A DNA stretch of 64,000 nucleotides from JAXMAR01 sp046350295 (GCA_046350295.1 JAXMAR010000038.1:16160-80159), one strand, 5' to 3'. Numbered from the stretch's first letter, positions 27,690 to 37,884 are shown. The notes: generated from the sequence alone by a model not told the origin. Program-made: numbers and translations.

Positions 27690-30600
27690 TCATCCCCGCA
27701 AGCGGCGTCGCCGGGCTTGCCGCTCCCACGCCAGGCCCAGGGTGGTCCATTCCGAGTCGTCAAGCAGCAAGCAGCCAAGATCGGCGAAGGCTGCATCCGT
27801 CGCTTGCAGCAGGCTTGAACGGGTCTGGGCCACTGTCGAAACCGCGGTCGACGGAATGCCAAATGAGCCGGCTGCCACGTTGGAGCGGCGTGGGGTTGCT
27901 GTTATTGGGGCGCTTGGCGCCGGCGCTGTCGGCACGCGCCGAACCCCCGGCGCCAGAGTGGCGGCCATGAGATCGACGGCATGCTCGCTCGGGTCGAGGT
28001 CTTCCAATCCGAGCAGATGGCCCAGTTCGTGCGCGAGGACCGTCAGTAGATCGATGCGTCCCATGGCTTCGCCCTGCGTGGCGTGCAGGCCAGCCGGGAA
28101 GGGGCTGAACTCCAGGTCGTCGCCTGGGGTGGGGTCGATGAACCAGCCATGCCCGGCGGCATTGTGATCAATCCAGATGGTTCCGTCGCCGGCCAGGCCC
28201 AGGATGGCGCCGGGCAGGTCCGCGATTTGCACGGTCACTTGACCCGCGGCCGCCGCGCCCCAGCGTGCCCAGGCGGCGCTCAGCAGCGGCGTGAGCGCCT
28301 CGGGCGTGAGTTCCTGATCGGTTGGGACGAGTGTTTCGCCGGCGGCAAGCAACGGCCTCGGCGCCGCCACAACGATGACGCCGTCGGCCACCACCTTGCC
28401 GTTGGCGAAATTACTGAGTTGCACGGTGACCACGCCCGAGGTGATGTCGAAGGTTCCGAGACTGGCCCAGGCGAAGCCGTTGTACGCGCCCTCCGCCGGC
28501 GCGAGGCGCTGGTTGAGCCGAACCGTGCCGCGATTGGCGCTGCCATCGAAGATCGTGTAGGGAGCGTTGTCGGCGCGATCCGATCCCGGGGTCCAGCGTG
28601 TGAAGATCTCGACGCGGCCACTGGGTACCTGGAGTTGCCAGCTCGCCGTCTTGGCCGGCGCATCGGACGTGGCGATGCGGTAGTCGCCGCTGAAGCCGCC
28701 CGGATCCAGGACGCTCTGCCAGACGCCGGTTTGCCGGTAGCCCCAGTCGCCGTCGTCCTTGACGCCGTTGGTGACGGGAACGACGAGGCGGTGGAGGACT
28801 TTGACGGTTTCGATCTGAGAGTAGTAGACAGGGGTGGCCCCGCTGACCGCGACAACTCCCGCGCTGCGTGCGACCGCGGCGCCATTCGCCTCCACGATCA
28901 GGGTGTCGGCGCCACCGGCGCGGCCGTCAACTTCGACGCCAGCGGGGACCGAGAAGAAACCGCCGGATGCGAAATCGATTGTGACTCGATCGTCGGTCTC
29001 CTCGGCGCCGAAAATCTGCACGAGGCGGGTCCGGTCAAGGGGGCGGCTGGCGACCACCGCGGACGTCCGATTGTCGTAGATTTCGAGGGAGTTGCCATTG
29101 CGGCGGAGCGTCAGATCACTGGCGGTGGTCGCGCTGAGGTCGCTGAAATAGAGTATGTCGTTCATTTCCGCGAAGGTCGCGTACGTGATCTCGACGATGC
29201 CCGCCCCTGGGCCCCCAGCGTCGTCGACACAGGCCACGGCGTAATGGAGAGCGGACCAGTCCTCATGACCGTGCAAGGTCTGGCCTGGGGTGTTGTCCCG
29301 AGCGTCGACCACACCATCGAAGTTCTCATCCGCGACAATACGGTTGACGTCGAGTTGGATGGGGTTCCTGGGGTCGTGGGGGTCGATGACGCCGTTGCTA
29401 TTCCAATCGACGGGTCCGGACTCGTTGACGGTTTGCGGCGGAAGGGGACCGACATCCACTCGGTGGCCCGCGTGGCCGCCGATCCCCGCCACCTCGTCGA
29501 GATCGGCCTCGTTCAAATCCGGGAAGGCCAGCCTGGAATAATCCAGCAGCCAACTCGACGCGAAACGGGCATTGCGGAACCCCCACAGATAGTTCATCAC
29601 GCTGTGGTAGTTCGGCTTCCAGTTGTCGTCGTCCCCCGGGCCGCCATGACCGAGGCCCAGGCTGTGCCCGAGTTCGTGCATGAACGTGGCCGCCTGTTCC
29701 TCGGGGGTTCCTCCTGGAGTCCGCAACCCGCCCAAGGTGATGAAGAAGTCTTTTCCCGTGCCCTTGGCCAAGCCGCTGGAGCCCAGGGCGCCATAGCGAT
29801 CCGCGAAGATGGCGTAGCGGAAGGTCTTCGCCTTGGCGGCGAGTATCTCGGCTGAATTGGAATCGCCACGTTCCGCTGGCGTGCCGAAGCGTACCCCCTT
29901 CACCGCGTCAAAGGCGCTGAAGTTATTCGGCCAGCGTGTGCGCGGGATGTCGGTTTCGTCCACCTGGATGTGAAGCGCGACGCCATCTCTGCCGTCCGGA
30001 TTCTGCACGAGAGCCTGTGGAGCCGCGGCAAAGGCGTTTACCAGCTGGGTGATCGCCGCCGGCGCCGGCGCCCGCCCGACCATGGAGTCCACCTCGATGA
30101 ACAGGTCCTTGTGAAGCGGGTCCGCGCCGAGCGCCGGCAGATCCAGGTCAACAACGCCGTCGTTGTTGATGTCCACGCCGTTCCTCTCCCAGCGATCCAA
30201 CAGGCCATCGCCATCCGAGTCGACGTCGCTGGTGATGTCGAAGACGAGCTCGGCGTCGCCGCCGCCGTTGCCGTTGCCTCGGCCCGAGTTGGCCGGCGAA
30301 TCGACGTCGCCGCTCCACTGTCCCGTGAGCAGGTCAAGAGAAAGGACAAGGGAGGTTTTGGGGCTGGCGGGGTTGATGTCGACAACGTCGTCGGCGAACG
30401 TGTCGGCGTCGAAGAGAGCGATGGTCACCGGGACATTGCCCGCAGTCGGATTCACGAAATCCGTGGCTGTCCAATTGGGGAAGAACGAGTTGAAGGAACT
30501 CGTGAGCGTACTCGTCGTATGCTCGGAGTTGTCGCCGATCTTGATCTTGGCGTACAGGTCGCCGAAGCCGAAGAAGTCGGGGCTGCGGGTCACCGTAACG

Positions 30601-31136
30601 CGCGGGATGGTGACCGTCACGGGGACAAAGCTGCGAGAGATGTCGAAGACGAGTTCGGCGTCGCCGGAGCCGTCGCCGTTGCCACGTCCGGAGTTGTCTG
30701 GGGAATTGACATCGCCACTCCATTGCCCCGTGGCTGGATTGAAGGATAGGGTGAGTGATGACCTGGGGCTCGTCGGGTTGATGTCGACGATCTCGTCGAC
30801 GACAAGGTCCTCGTCAAAGAGGGAGATCTTCACGTCGACGTTGCCGGCGCCCGGGTCGACCGGCGCGGTGAAGCTCCAATCGGTGAAGAATGTATTGAAA
30901 CTACTGGTCAGCACGCTCGTGCGATGCTCGGGGTTGTCGCCGATCTTGATCCTGGCATAGAGCTCGCCGAAATCAAACGTATCCGGGCTGCGATAGACCG
31001 TGATGCGCGGGATCGTGACCGTTACGTTCACGCAACTCGGCAGGGTGCGCGGCTCCAATTCCTCCACGCACGGACGGAAGCGCATCGGGGTACCGCACAG
31101 TTGGCGCGAGATCCTGGGCCTCGTCTTGCGAAACAT
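27690..31136 (-). CDS. LEPR-XLL secreted protein with two metzincin-type zinc sites and repeated C2-like domains
   Basis: 1148 residues from the ATG at 31136 with AAGGAG upstream. The N-terminus carries the planctomycete LEPR-XLL-type motif (LEPRTLPS, about residue 27). Two tandem copies (about 37-165 and 170-300) of a C2-like beta module follow, each with YARIKIGDN/YAKIKIGDN, WSGDV and SGRGNG. Next come an acidic DSDGDGLLDRWE calcium-type repeat, a zinc site HELGHSLGLGH at about 485, a NSNGVIDPHDP segment, a golvesin-like beta domain (about 800-925) and a second zinc site HELGHLLGLED near 1035. The second lacks the third His, with Glu in its place. It is probably secreted or surface attached. 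Confidence 0.85.
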   Translation of the reverse strand: MFRKTRPRISRQLCGTPMRFRPCVEELEPRTLPSCVNVTVTIPRITVYRSPDTFDFGELYARIKIGDNPEHRTSVLTSSFNTFFTDWSFTAPVDPGAGNVDVKISLFDEDLVVDEIVDINPTSPRSSLTLSFNPATGQWSGDVNSPDNSGRGNGDGSGDAELVFDISRSFVPVTVTIPRVTVTRSPDFFGFGDLYAKIKIGDNSEHTTSTLTSSFNSFFPNWTATDFVNPTAGNVPVTIALFDADTFADDVVDINPASPKTSLVLSLDLLTGQWSGDVDSPANSGRGNGNGGGDAELVFDITSDVDSDGDGLLDRWERNGVDINNDGVVDLDLPALGADPLHKDLFIEVDSMVGRAPAPAAITQLVNAFAAAPQALVQNPDGRDGVALHIQVDETDIPRTRWPNNFSAFDAVKGVRFGTPAERGDSNSAEILAAKAKTFRYAIFADRYGALGSSGLAKGTGKDFFITLGGLRTPGGTPEEQAATFMHELGHSLGLGHGGPGDDDNWKPNYHSVMNYLWGFRNARFASSWLLDYSRLAFPDLNEADLDEVAGIGGHAGHRVDVGPLPPQTVNESGPVDWNSNGVIDPHDPRNPIQLDVNRIVADENFDGVVDARDNTPGQTLHGHEDWSALHYAVACVDDAGGPGAGIVEITYATFAEMNDILYFSDLSATTASDLTLRRNGNSLEIYDNRTSAVVASRPLDRTRLVQIFGAEETDDRVTIDFASGGFFSVPAGVEVDGRAGGADTLIVEANGAAVARSAGVVAVSGATPVYYSQIETVKVLHRLVVPVTNGVKDDGDWGYRQTGVWQSVLDPGGFSGDYRIATSDAPAKTASWQLQVPSGRVEIFTRWTPGSDRADNAPYTIFDGSANRGTVRLNQRLAPAEGAYNGFAWASLGTFDITSGVVTVQLSNFANGKVVADGVIVVAAPRPLLAAGETLVPTDQELTPEALTPLLSAAWARWGAAAAGQVTVQIADLPGAILGLAGDGTIWIDHNAAGHGWFIDPTPGDDLEFSPFPAGLHATQGEAMGRIDLLTVLAHELGHLLGLEDLDPSEHAVDLMAATLAPGVRRVPTAPAPSAPITATPRRSNVAAGSFGIPSTAVSTVAQTRSSLLQATDAAFADLGCLLLDDSEWTTLGLAWERQARRRRLRG

Positions 31137-31535
31137 GGCGGACTCCTTGGTGAGCGAGCGCGGACGCTCGTGGGGGAGAGAGAGACCGACACATTTTTTC
31201 GGGAGGCCGCGGTGGCGCGATGGAGCGAGCGGGGATCGCGGTGCAGGCAAGGGCGCGGCCTAACAACCGCCAAGTCGAGAAATCGGCGAAGAGTTTTGGG
31301 TGAAAGGCGAGGAGGCGCCCGTCCGTTTCTTCCATGAGGGGCTGGCAAGCAGGCGACTCCGCTGCCCGTGGCCACCTTCTAGGTGAAACCATGGGTCAGC
31401 GGCTGTCAACACATTTATCGTGGTTGGAGCGCTAATCAGCTCCCGGATGCGGCGCCCCGAGCCCAACACCGTGTGGGGTTTGAACACCGCTTGGCTGGCG
31501 CCGCGTCTCGTCAAGACCGCGTCCCCTGGCGGTGT
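31137..31535. other. Intergenic region with hairpin, no convincing gene
   Basis: This 399-base region lies between the start of the protease gene and the remains of the WD40 gene. Near the protease start it holds the AAGGAG ribosome site; near the other end lies the inverted repeat described at 31481-31538. Reading frames are short and not protein-like. Confidence 0.5.
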
Positions 31536-31538
31536 TCA
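31481..31538. repeat. Dispersed inverted repeat TGAACACCGC...GCGGTGTTCA, copy 2
   Basis: Ten-base arms at 31481-31490 and 31529-31538 surround a 38-base loop. The arm sequence matches the outer stem of the terminator at 26807-26840. It overlaps the 3' end of the WD40 pseudogene. Confidence 0.6.
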
Positions 31539-34097
31539 CTTTTTCACTCGGCTCGCCCGCCTCAGACGCTCCAGTGCCGCCTCCCGAGCCGCGCGTGTCA
31601 GCGGCGCATCCGGGCGCTCCAGCGGCCAGGCCGGCGCAGGAGGCTCGCCGCCGCGGAACGGATTCGTTCCAGCACGACGACCGCGCGCAGCTTGCGCACC
31701 TCGCTGAGGGGGAGGCGTCCCGTCGTGGTCCGCTTCCGCCACCTTCAAGAGATCCGTGAGCTGACATCGCGCCTCCAGAGAAGAGGCCTTCTCCAGTGCC
31801 CGCCGCAGGTCGCTCTCCACCACCGCCGCCACCTTTTCCAGGTCGCGCGTCGCCGCCGCCCGGACGGTGAACTTTTCGCTTCCCAGATCTTCCAGCCGCG
31901 CGGCCAGCCATTTGGCGTCCACGATCATGGGAGTCATGTTCTTCTTCAGGAGCGGCATTGCTTGCTCCGGCGCCGACGCCAGCGCCCGATGGCCGCCTAT
32001 GCCTTGGCGGCGTCGGCGTCGGCGAGGTCAGCCCAGCATGCGGCCGAGTCGACGGACCGCCGGCGTCTCCAGGTTCGCCAGGGCAGCGTCAGGTCCCATA
32101 GCAGCACGGTCCCATCGGCGTGACCCGTCGCCAAGCGCCTTGCCGTCCGGGCGCGAAGGCAAGGCAGCGGGCGAAACAGTTCCCGTCCCATTGTCAGCCG
32201 GCCTTCGACGGGCAGATGGAGCAGACGTCATGGTCGCGGACTCCCAGACGTGCGGGTGCCGCGTCTCGGCCCTGCCGCCGCCAGCAGTCGCCCGTCCGGC
32301 GAAAAACCGAGGGCACGGCAGTAGCCGAGCGGCTTCCTCGAAGCGAGTGATGAGCCGTCGCGTGATCGTCTCGTAGATGCGCTGCGCTGCCCCGGGCCGG
32401 CGATGACATGAGGCTCCGCGATGGCGAGGAGCCGCCCGTCCGATGCGAAGGCCAGCGGCGGGCCGACATCGATCGCTGCGTCGACCAGGCGCCGCTCGAC
32501 TGGTGGACGACGAACAGCTTGCCGTGAGGGGCGAGTCGCAACCGGCCGTCGGGCGAGGACTCCGACGGAAAGAAGCCGGGCGTCCGCCGGTTCAGCGTCA
32601 TTTCGCCCGTCGCCACGTCCCAGCGCAAGAACTGCGGGGCGATCGGAGGTCGCCGTGGGCGCGACGCTCGTAACCCCGCCCCAGGACAAGGACCTTTCGG
32701 CCGTCGCTGGTCACTTCCGCCGTGGCCAGGACGAAATAGTAGTCCTCATCGTCCGCGGGCGCCTGAAAGCGGCGGACTTCCTTGCCGGTCGCGACGTCGG
32801 TCAGCGCGAGCTTGTCGTGATCGATGTCGGTCAAAAGCAGGCGGCCGTCGGGCGTGAAGGAGAGTGGCACGAGCGGCACACCCCAGCGGGCGCCGCCGAG
32901 AACGCGTGCGCCACCCACCGCCGCGTCGGCGCGCAGGATGCGATGGCTGCCATCAGCGCGTTTCCAGACCCGCACCGTGCCATCGGCGCCGCTGGTCGCC
33001 AGGGAGCGGCCATCGGGAGCGAACGCAAGCGACGACACCGGCCCGACGTGGGCGTCGGGACGCGCGTCGGCATAGAGCAGCTTCCCGGTCGCGACGTCCC
33101 AGCGCAGCAGCAGCGCCCCGCCGGTGTAGACAGACTTGCTATCCGGAGCAAAGGCGACGAGCGGCCCGGCGCCGGCGAAGCGGCATTCGACTTTGCGCTC
33201 GGCGACGTTCCACAGGAGCGTATCGGTCCAGGTGGCCTGGGCCAAATACTTGCCGTCGGCAGACAGAGCGATGTTCGCGGTTTCCGTCCGGTCGCCGGCG
33301 CCGAGCTTGGCGAGCGTCTTGCCGGTCGCCGCGTCCCAGAGAAGGAGCGGGCCACCGAGATAGGTGTCCGTGACGATCGTTTTTCCGTCGGCGGCGACCA
33401 CGACCTTGTTGGCCGCGTGATCGTCCTGCCAGAGCTGTTTGCCGGTTTTGAGGTCCCAGCAACGCACCGAGTGACTATCGATCACCCCATAGAGCCGGTC
33501 GCCATCCGGAGCGAACGCCAGGCAATGCGCGTAACTGGGCAACGTGGCGAGCACGCGCTCCTTGCCGGTCGCCAGGTCACACAGATGAATGGCGCCCCTG
33601 CCGGCGGCGCCATCCTTGCCGGACTGGTAGCTCGAGGTGGCGAGCGTCTTGCCGTCGGGTGCGAAGGCGAACGGGCCCCAGTGCCGCGGGAAATAGAAGA
33701 GCCGCTTGCCGGTGGCCAGGCTCCAGACGCCGACGCCCGCGTCCCCTTCTTTCTCGAACTCGTGGAGGGCGAGCAGCGTGGTGTCCGGTGAAAGTTGACC
33801 GTCGTCGGCCCGAAGGCCGGGCAGGCGCCGCTCGCCGAGCAATGCTCCCGTCGCGGCGTTCCAGGTCGCGACCATGCGGCCGCCGGAGACGGTCTGCACT
33901 GTCTTGCCGTCAGAACCGACGCGAAGACCATCGGCAGTAGCGCGAAGGCGGATGGCGCCGAGGCGGGCGGTGGCGCCGGGCGGGAGGGGATCGCCATGCC
34001 GGTCCTTGAGCGCCGTCTCGAGGCCGCTCTTTGGCTCGTCGGAAAAAGCGGTCCCGGCAACGGCGATGATCAGACAGCATCGGACGTACGCCGGCAT
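31536..34097 (-). pseudogene. Decayed planctomycete WD40-repeat gene with HEAT-like C-terminus
   Basis: From the ATG at 34097 (signal peptide CCLIIAVAGTAFS; AGGAG upstream) an intact segment of about 490 codons contains repeated WD40-type blades such as FAFAPDGKTLATS, WDLKTGKQLW and FAPDGRSLATSGADGTVRVW. From about 32660 down to 31536 the same protein continues only by switching frames several times: RWDVATGEMTLNRRTPGFFP, then LAFASDGRLLAIAEPHVI, then ALGFSPDGRLLAAAG, then LATGHADGTVLLWDLTLPW, then a tail LAARLEDLGSEKFTVRAAATRDLEK and LTRAAREAALERLRRAS. At least five one-base shifts in 1.1 kb indicate a decayed gene, though low-quality sequence is an alternative. Intact family members are extracellular beta-propellers. 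Confidence 0.75.
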
Positions 34098-34200
34098 GGC
34101 CGCTCCTGGTATGGCTCCTTGCCCTCTAAGACGGCCGTCAGCGCGTAACGGATTGGCGATTTGGACTGCGGTGGCACGGGCGCCGCATTGGATGCGAGAC

Positions 34201-34233
34201 AAAAAAAGGGGCGCGCGCCGAAACGCTCGCCCC
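34201..34233 (-). terminator. Rho-independent terminator for the DUF6263 gene
   Basis: Read on the minus strand: GGGGCGAGCG, loop TTTCGG, CGCGCGCCCC, then seven T residues, just after the stop at 34242. Confidence 0.88.
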
Positions 34234-34241
34234 TCTCCGAA

Positions 34242-35135
34242 TCACTTCTTCTTCCCCTTGAGCTTCAGGACGCTGGTGATCTCCATGTCCATGGGGATCG
34301 ACAGGCCGGCCTGCTCGACGTTGGCGCTCATGAACTGCGTCGTGCGGATCTCGTGGATCCGGCCGTCCTGATTGTCGAAGAGGGCGACGCCCTTGCTCTT
34401 CTTCTCATCGACCTTGAGGGTCAAACCGATCTTCTCCCCCTCGATGAGCAGCTTGGGCTGGATGAGGATCTTTTGAAAATCGCCATCCTCGCCTTCGTAG
34501 GTGTATTTCGTGTCCACCTTGGCCGTGCCGACCTTGGGGATGTCGGTCTTGGTCTTGTGGGTCCAGTGCTTGTCCTTCTGGACGGGGTCCTTGGGCAGGA
34601 TGACGCCGCCGCCGGCGAACTGCTCGACGCCGCCACCGCCCGCGCCGCCGAGGCCGCCCAGGTCCTTCATCGCCTTCTCGAGATCGGCGGGATACTTGAC
34701 ATCCTTGAATTCGCCGAGCGGGGTCATGGTCGCCTTGATGTCCTTGCCGACGAGACCGCGGACCACCTTGATGAACGGCTGGGCGAGAGCGTTCTCCGGG
34801 TCCATCTTGTCGTTGGAATCGACACGGACGGCGCCGATGGGCGGAGGCGCCTCGATGTCCATCACCATGCGATCGAGCCGCATGACCAATTCGGCCGAGC
34901 CGTCGGAGGTGACCTTGTCGATCTTCCAGCTCATTTCCATGTTCTGCGACATGTTGATGACGATCTTGATGCCGCCCAGATCGCTCGTCATCTTCATCTT
35001 GCTTTCGGAGGTGTACTCCAGCTTTTGCCCTTCCTTGAACTTGTAGCGCAGGAGGGTTTGCCCCTCGGCCGCGACGGCAGCGGCGAAGAGGATGGTCAGA
35101 GCCAGGCCGCGGCCCAGCCAATGGCGATACGACAT
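34242..35135 (-). CDS. Secreted DUF6263 family protein, paralogue 1
   Basis: 297 residues with a signal peptide (LALTILFAAAVAAEG). The body fits DUF6263: LLRYKFKEGQKLEYTSESKMKM at the start, then NMEMSWKIDKVTSDGSAELVMRLDRM, a Gly-rich linker (GGLGGAGGGGVEQ) and a C-terminal beta region ending VLKLKGKKK. Family function is unknown; the fold is probably an all-beta extracellular protein. A classic terminator follows. A second paralogue lies at 38236-39459. Confidence 0.8.
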   Translation of the reverse strand: MSYRHWLGRGLALTILFAAAVAAEGQTLLRYKFKEGQKLEYTSESKMKMTSDLGGIKIVINMSQNMEMSWKIDKVTSDGSAELVMRLDRMVMDIEAPPPIGAVRVDSNDKMDPENALAQPFIKVVRGLVGKDIKATMTPLGEFKDVKYPADLEKAMKDLGGLGGAGGGGVEQFAGGGVILPKDPVQKDKHWTHKTKTDIPKVGTAKVDTKYTYEGEDGDFQKILIQPKLLIEGEKIGLTLKVDEKKSKGVALFDNQDGRIHEIRTTQFMSANVEQAGLSIPMDMEITSVLKLKGKKK

Positions 35136-35458
35136 GATGCAACCTTTCGTACTTGGGAATCGCCCGCCTTTGGGGCGCCATGTCCTAGAGCATACCGGCG
35201 GCCGCCCGCCCCGCCAATCAAAATCAGACGCGGACGGCGTGAAAGGATGGGACTAAAGGCCCATCCTCCTTCGCGCGTCGTGCGATTCCAGCGCATGCTG
35301 CGTCCGTTTTTTTTCTTTTTCCGTGGCCCATCACGGTTTTCCTGTCTGATGGCGTGGCAGCAGCGGTTAACTTCAGTGACAGCTCGGCGCCCAACTCTCG
35401 AAACACGCCTAGCTGTGGCGTTGCTCATTTCCCAATCGGACTTGATGGAGTCCCGCTC
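35136..35458. other. Divergent intergenic region
   Basis: A 323-base spacer with a T-rich run at about 35307-35320 and a short CCGTG-CACGG inverted repeat at about 35321-35336. It should contain promoters for both neighbours; I cannot locate them securely. Confidence 0.45.
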
Positions 35459-35992
35459 ATGATCCCGAAAATCTCTGGCGTGGTTTTGGCCTTGCTGGCG
35501 ACGGCAAACACGTGGGCCACCGATAGGACGTCTGGCCTGGCTGCGGTTGCAGCAGCGGACAAGGAGAAGAAGGGGGATATGACAGACGACCCGCTTCGGG
35601 CCGGGAGCGTCTGGCGTGGTATCACGACGCAAAAAGGCAAGGCGCCGGTTTCAGAACTCCCGGAGCGATGGGAAGTCGAAATGCGCATTTTGAAGCGCGA
35701 AGGTGACATGGTGGAAACGCTGACGACGAGCACCGCGGGAAAATTCACTCGGACCGTCAGAGCACGATCCCGGATAAAGATCCGGCAGGAAATGGGCAAG
35801 GCCATCGGCTACGAGTTGATGGACACTGTCACGCTCGAGGACAGCATCAAGGGCCCGGGGGCGAAGAGTTGGCCGGTGCGGGTGCAAGGGCGGTTTCTGG
35901 TCGGCGATGTCATCCGCGGACAATGGACCTCCGTTGTCCCGGAGGAGGGCGTCGACCTGTACGGCGATTTCGAGTTTCGCCGGGTCAAATGA
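35459..35992 (+). CDS. Secreted protein of unknown function
   Basis: 177 residues from the ATG at 35459, with GGAG nine bases upstream and a signal peptide (GVVLALLATANTWAT). The mature part is beta-rich: SVWRGITTQKG, WEVEMRILKREGDMVETLTTS and LYGDFEFRR. This style recurs in planctomycete secreted paralogues, but no specific family is assigned. It ends 51 bases before mtaB on the same strand. Confidence 0.65.
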   Translation: MIPKISGVVLALLATANTWATDRTSGLAAVAAADKEKKGDMTDDPLRAGSVWRGITTQKGKAPVSELPERWEVEMRILKREGDMVETLTTSTAGKFTRTVRARSRIKIRQEMGKAIGYELMDTVTLEDSIKGPGAKSWPVRVQGRFLVGDVIRGQWTSVVPEEGVDLYGDFEFRRVK

Positions 35993-36043
35993 GTGCACGC
36001 CCGCGCCTTTCGTGGTTGGGCGCCGCCTCCGTATGATGACTTC

Positions 36044-37435
36044 ATGCGCACCTGCCGCCTGGTCACGCTCGGTTGCAAAGTGAATCAGTACGAGACGCAG
36101 CTCGTCAAGGAGGCCCTCGAGCAGAGCGGCTGGCGCGAGGCCGGCCTCGGGGAACCGGCCGACTTGTGCGTCGTGAACACGTGCACGGTGACGCGCGAAG
36201 GGGACGCCAAGAGCCGGCAGACCGTGCGGCGGCTGCACCAGGAGCAGCCAGGGGCCGCGGTCGTGGTGATGGGCTGCTATGCGACGCGCGATCCGGAAGC
36301 GGTGCGTCGGCTGCCGGGCGTCGCGCAGGTCATCACGGACAAACAGCAGTTGCCCGTGGAGTTGAAGCGGTGGGGCGTGCTGAAAATGCCGTCCAGAATC
36401 GGCCGCTTCGATGGGCATCAACGCGCCTTCGTCAAAGTGCAGGACGGCTGCCTGTTGCGCTGCGCCTTCTGCATCATCCCGAGCGTGCGGCCGGTGCTCC
36501 GCTCCCGACCCATCGACGAGATACGGGACGAGGTGGCCCAGCTGGTCGCCGGAGGCTATCAGGAAGTCGTCCTCACCGGCGTTCATCTCGGCCACTACGG
36601 CATCGACCTGAGCAAGGGGCGCCGCAAGGCGGACTGGTCCCGTCTCTGGCATCTGGTGCGCGAGCTCGACGCGCTGCCGGGGGACTTTCGCATCCGACTG
36701 AGCAGCCTGGAAGGGGCGGAGGCGCGTGACGATCTGATAGCGGCCCTGAGCGAGAGCCGCCGCGTCGTGCCGCACCTGCACCTGTGCTTGCAGAGCGGCT
36801 CCGACCGCATCCTGGCGCGGATGAAGCGGCGTTATCGCAGGGCGGGTTTCCGGGAGCGGGTGGCGCGCATTCGGCGGGCGCTGGATCGCCCGGCGTTCAC
36901 GACGGACACCATCGTCGGCTTCCCCGGAGAGACGGAGGCCGACTTCGAGGAGACGGTTCGTCTCGCGCGGGAAATCGGCTTCTGCAAGATGCACGTCTTC
37001 TCTTATAGCACGCGACAAGGGACCGAGGCGGCCGGGTTTGCCGACGTGATTCCCCCCGCCGTCATTCACGAGCGGCGCGAGCGGCTGCTGGCGCTGGAGC
37101 GCGAGTTGGCCGCCGCCTATGCCCGGTCGCTGATCGGAGAAACGCTGGACGTCATGGTGGAAGGGGAGGACCCGGCGAGGGCGGGCTGCTGCGTGGGCAC
37201 GTCGTGTCGCGCGCTGACGGTGTCGCTTCCGGGTTATGGGCCCGCGCTCGTTGGCAAGCGGGTCGAGGTCCGGGTTGAAGGGAATCGGGGTGAAACGCTT
37301 TTTGGTTCCCCCGTCCCGATTAACGATTCGGGACGCCTTTATGATGAGGGGTATCGGCGGCGCCGCCGGGACGAAACGGGCGGCGCCTTGTCGGCGCTTC
37401 GAACCCCCCTGCCCTTGCTACTTGAGCAGCGTTAG
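36044..37435 (+). CDS. mtaB: tRNA threonylcarbamoyladenosine methylthiotransferase (radical SAM, MtaB-type)
   Basis: 463 residues from the ATG at 36044. The N-terminal UPF0004 domain provides its [4Fe-4S] ligands at Cys11, Cys47 and Cys78 (LGCKVNQYE, VVNTCTV, MGCYA). The radical SAM motif CLLRCAFC supplies Cys136, Cys140 and Cys143. Later hallmarks are VVLTGVHLGHYG, RLSSLEG, HLHLCLQSGSD and DTIVGFPGETEADFEET. The GVHLGHYG and LGCKVNQYE sequences fit MtaB rather than MiaB. It would insert a methylthio group into t6A37 of tRNA. The last 30 residues beyond the TRAM-like tail are low-complexity. Confidence 0.92.
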   Translation: MRTCRLVTLGCKVNQYETQLVKEALEQSGWREAGLGEPADLCVVNTCTVTREGDAKSRQTVRRLHQEQPGAAVVVMGCYATRDPEAVRRLPGVAQVITDKQQLPVELKRWGVLKMPSRIGRFDGHQRAFVKVQDGCLLRCAFCIIPSVRPVLRSRPIDEIRDEVAQLVAGGYQEVVLTGVHLGHYGIDLSKGRRKADWSRLWHLVRELDALPGDFRIRLSSLEGAEARDDLIAALSESRRVVPHLHLCLQSGSDRILARMKRRYRRAGFRERVARIRRALDRPAFTTDTIVGFPGETEADFEETVRLAREIGFCKMHVFSYSTRQGTEAAGFADVIPPAVIHERRERLLALERELAAAYARSLIGETLDVMVEGEDPARAGCCVGTSCRALTVSLPGYGPALVGKRVEVRVEGNRGETLFGSPVPINDSGRLYDEGYRRRRRDETGGALSALRTPLPLLLEQR

Positions 37436-37494
37436 CGAAGAATGAAGTACTTGCCTCTCCCGTATCCCGGGGACGGATTCGCCCGGAGGTCGCC

Positions 37495-37869
37495 ATGGAG
37501 CGCCCGTTCAACCAGATCGACGCCGAGCAACGCGGGGACCTGTATTGCGTCCGCTTGCGTCATCAACACGTGGACGAGAAAGGCCTCGAAGAACTTGGCG
37601 CGGAGATCGCCCGTCTGATCGATGAGAAGGGGTGCAACAAGCTGATTCTGCTGCTCGGCCCGGAAGAGCCGCTTTGCCTTTACAGCGTGTTCCTGGCCAA
37701 GCTGGTGAATCTGCAGCGCCGCCTCCGGAGCAACGGCGGCGCGCTGGCGCTGGCGGAACTCAGCGCGGAGACTGAAAAGATTTTTCAGGTTGCCGGTCTG
37801 GACAAGTTCTTCACCTTCTATCCCGACCGAGACACGGCGCTGCATGCTCTGGGAGCGGGGGCAGCGTAG
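37495..37869 (+). CDS. STAS-domain protein (anti-sigma factor antagonist-like)
   Basis: 124 residues; GGAGG precedes the ATG at 37495. The protein alternates strands and helices as in STAS domains: DLYCVRLRHQHVDEKGLEELGAEIARLID, then CNKLILLLG, LAKLVNLQRRL, and a C-terminal IFQVAGLDKFFTFYPDRDTAL typical of SpoIIAA-like proteins. The usual phosphorylated serine after the central strand is not obvious (the segment reads EEPLCLYSVFLAKL, with one Ser). It probably takes part in partner-switch regulation. Confidence 0.82.
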   Translation: MERPFNQIDAEQRGDLYCVRLRHQHVDEKGLEELGAEIARLIDEKGCNKLILLLGPEEPLCLYSVFLAKLVNLQRRLRSNGGALALAELSAETEKIFQVAGLDKFFTFYPDRDTALHALGAGAA

Positions 37870-37884
37870 CTCACCTTCCGTCAG

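Noticed and set aside
28083..29855. Long plus-strand frame across the protease gene
   Set aside because: No plausible start or domain; the minus strand has two zinc sites and LEPR-XLL.
31432..31911. Gly/Arg-rich frames on both strands around the WD40 gene's 3' end
   Set aside because: These are off-frame readings of the decayed gene; only the pieces matching WD40 or HEAT-like sequence were used.
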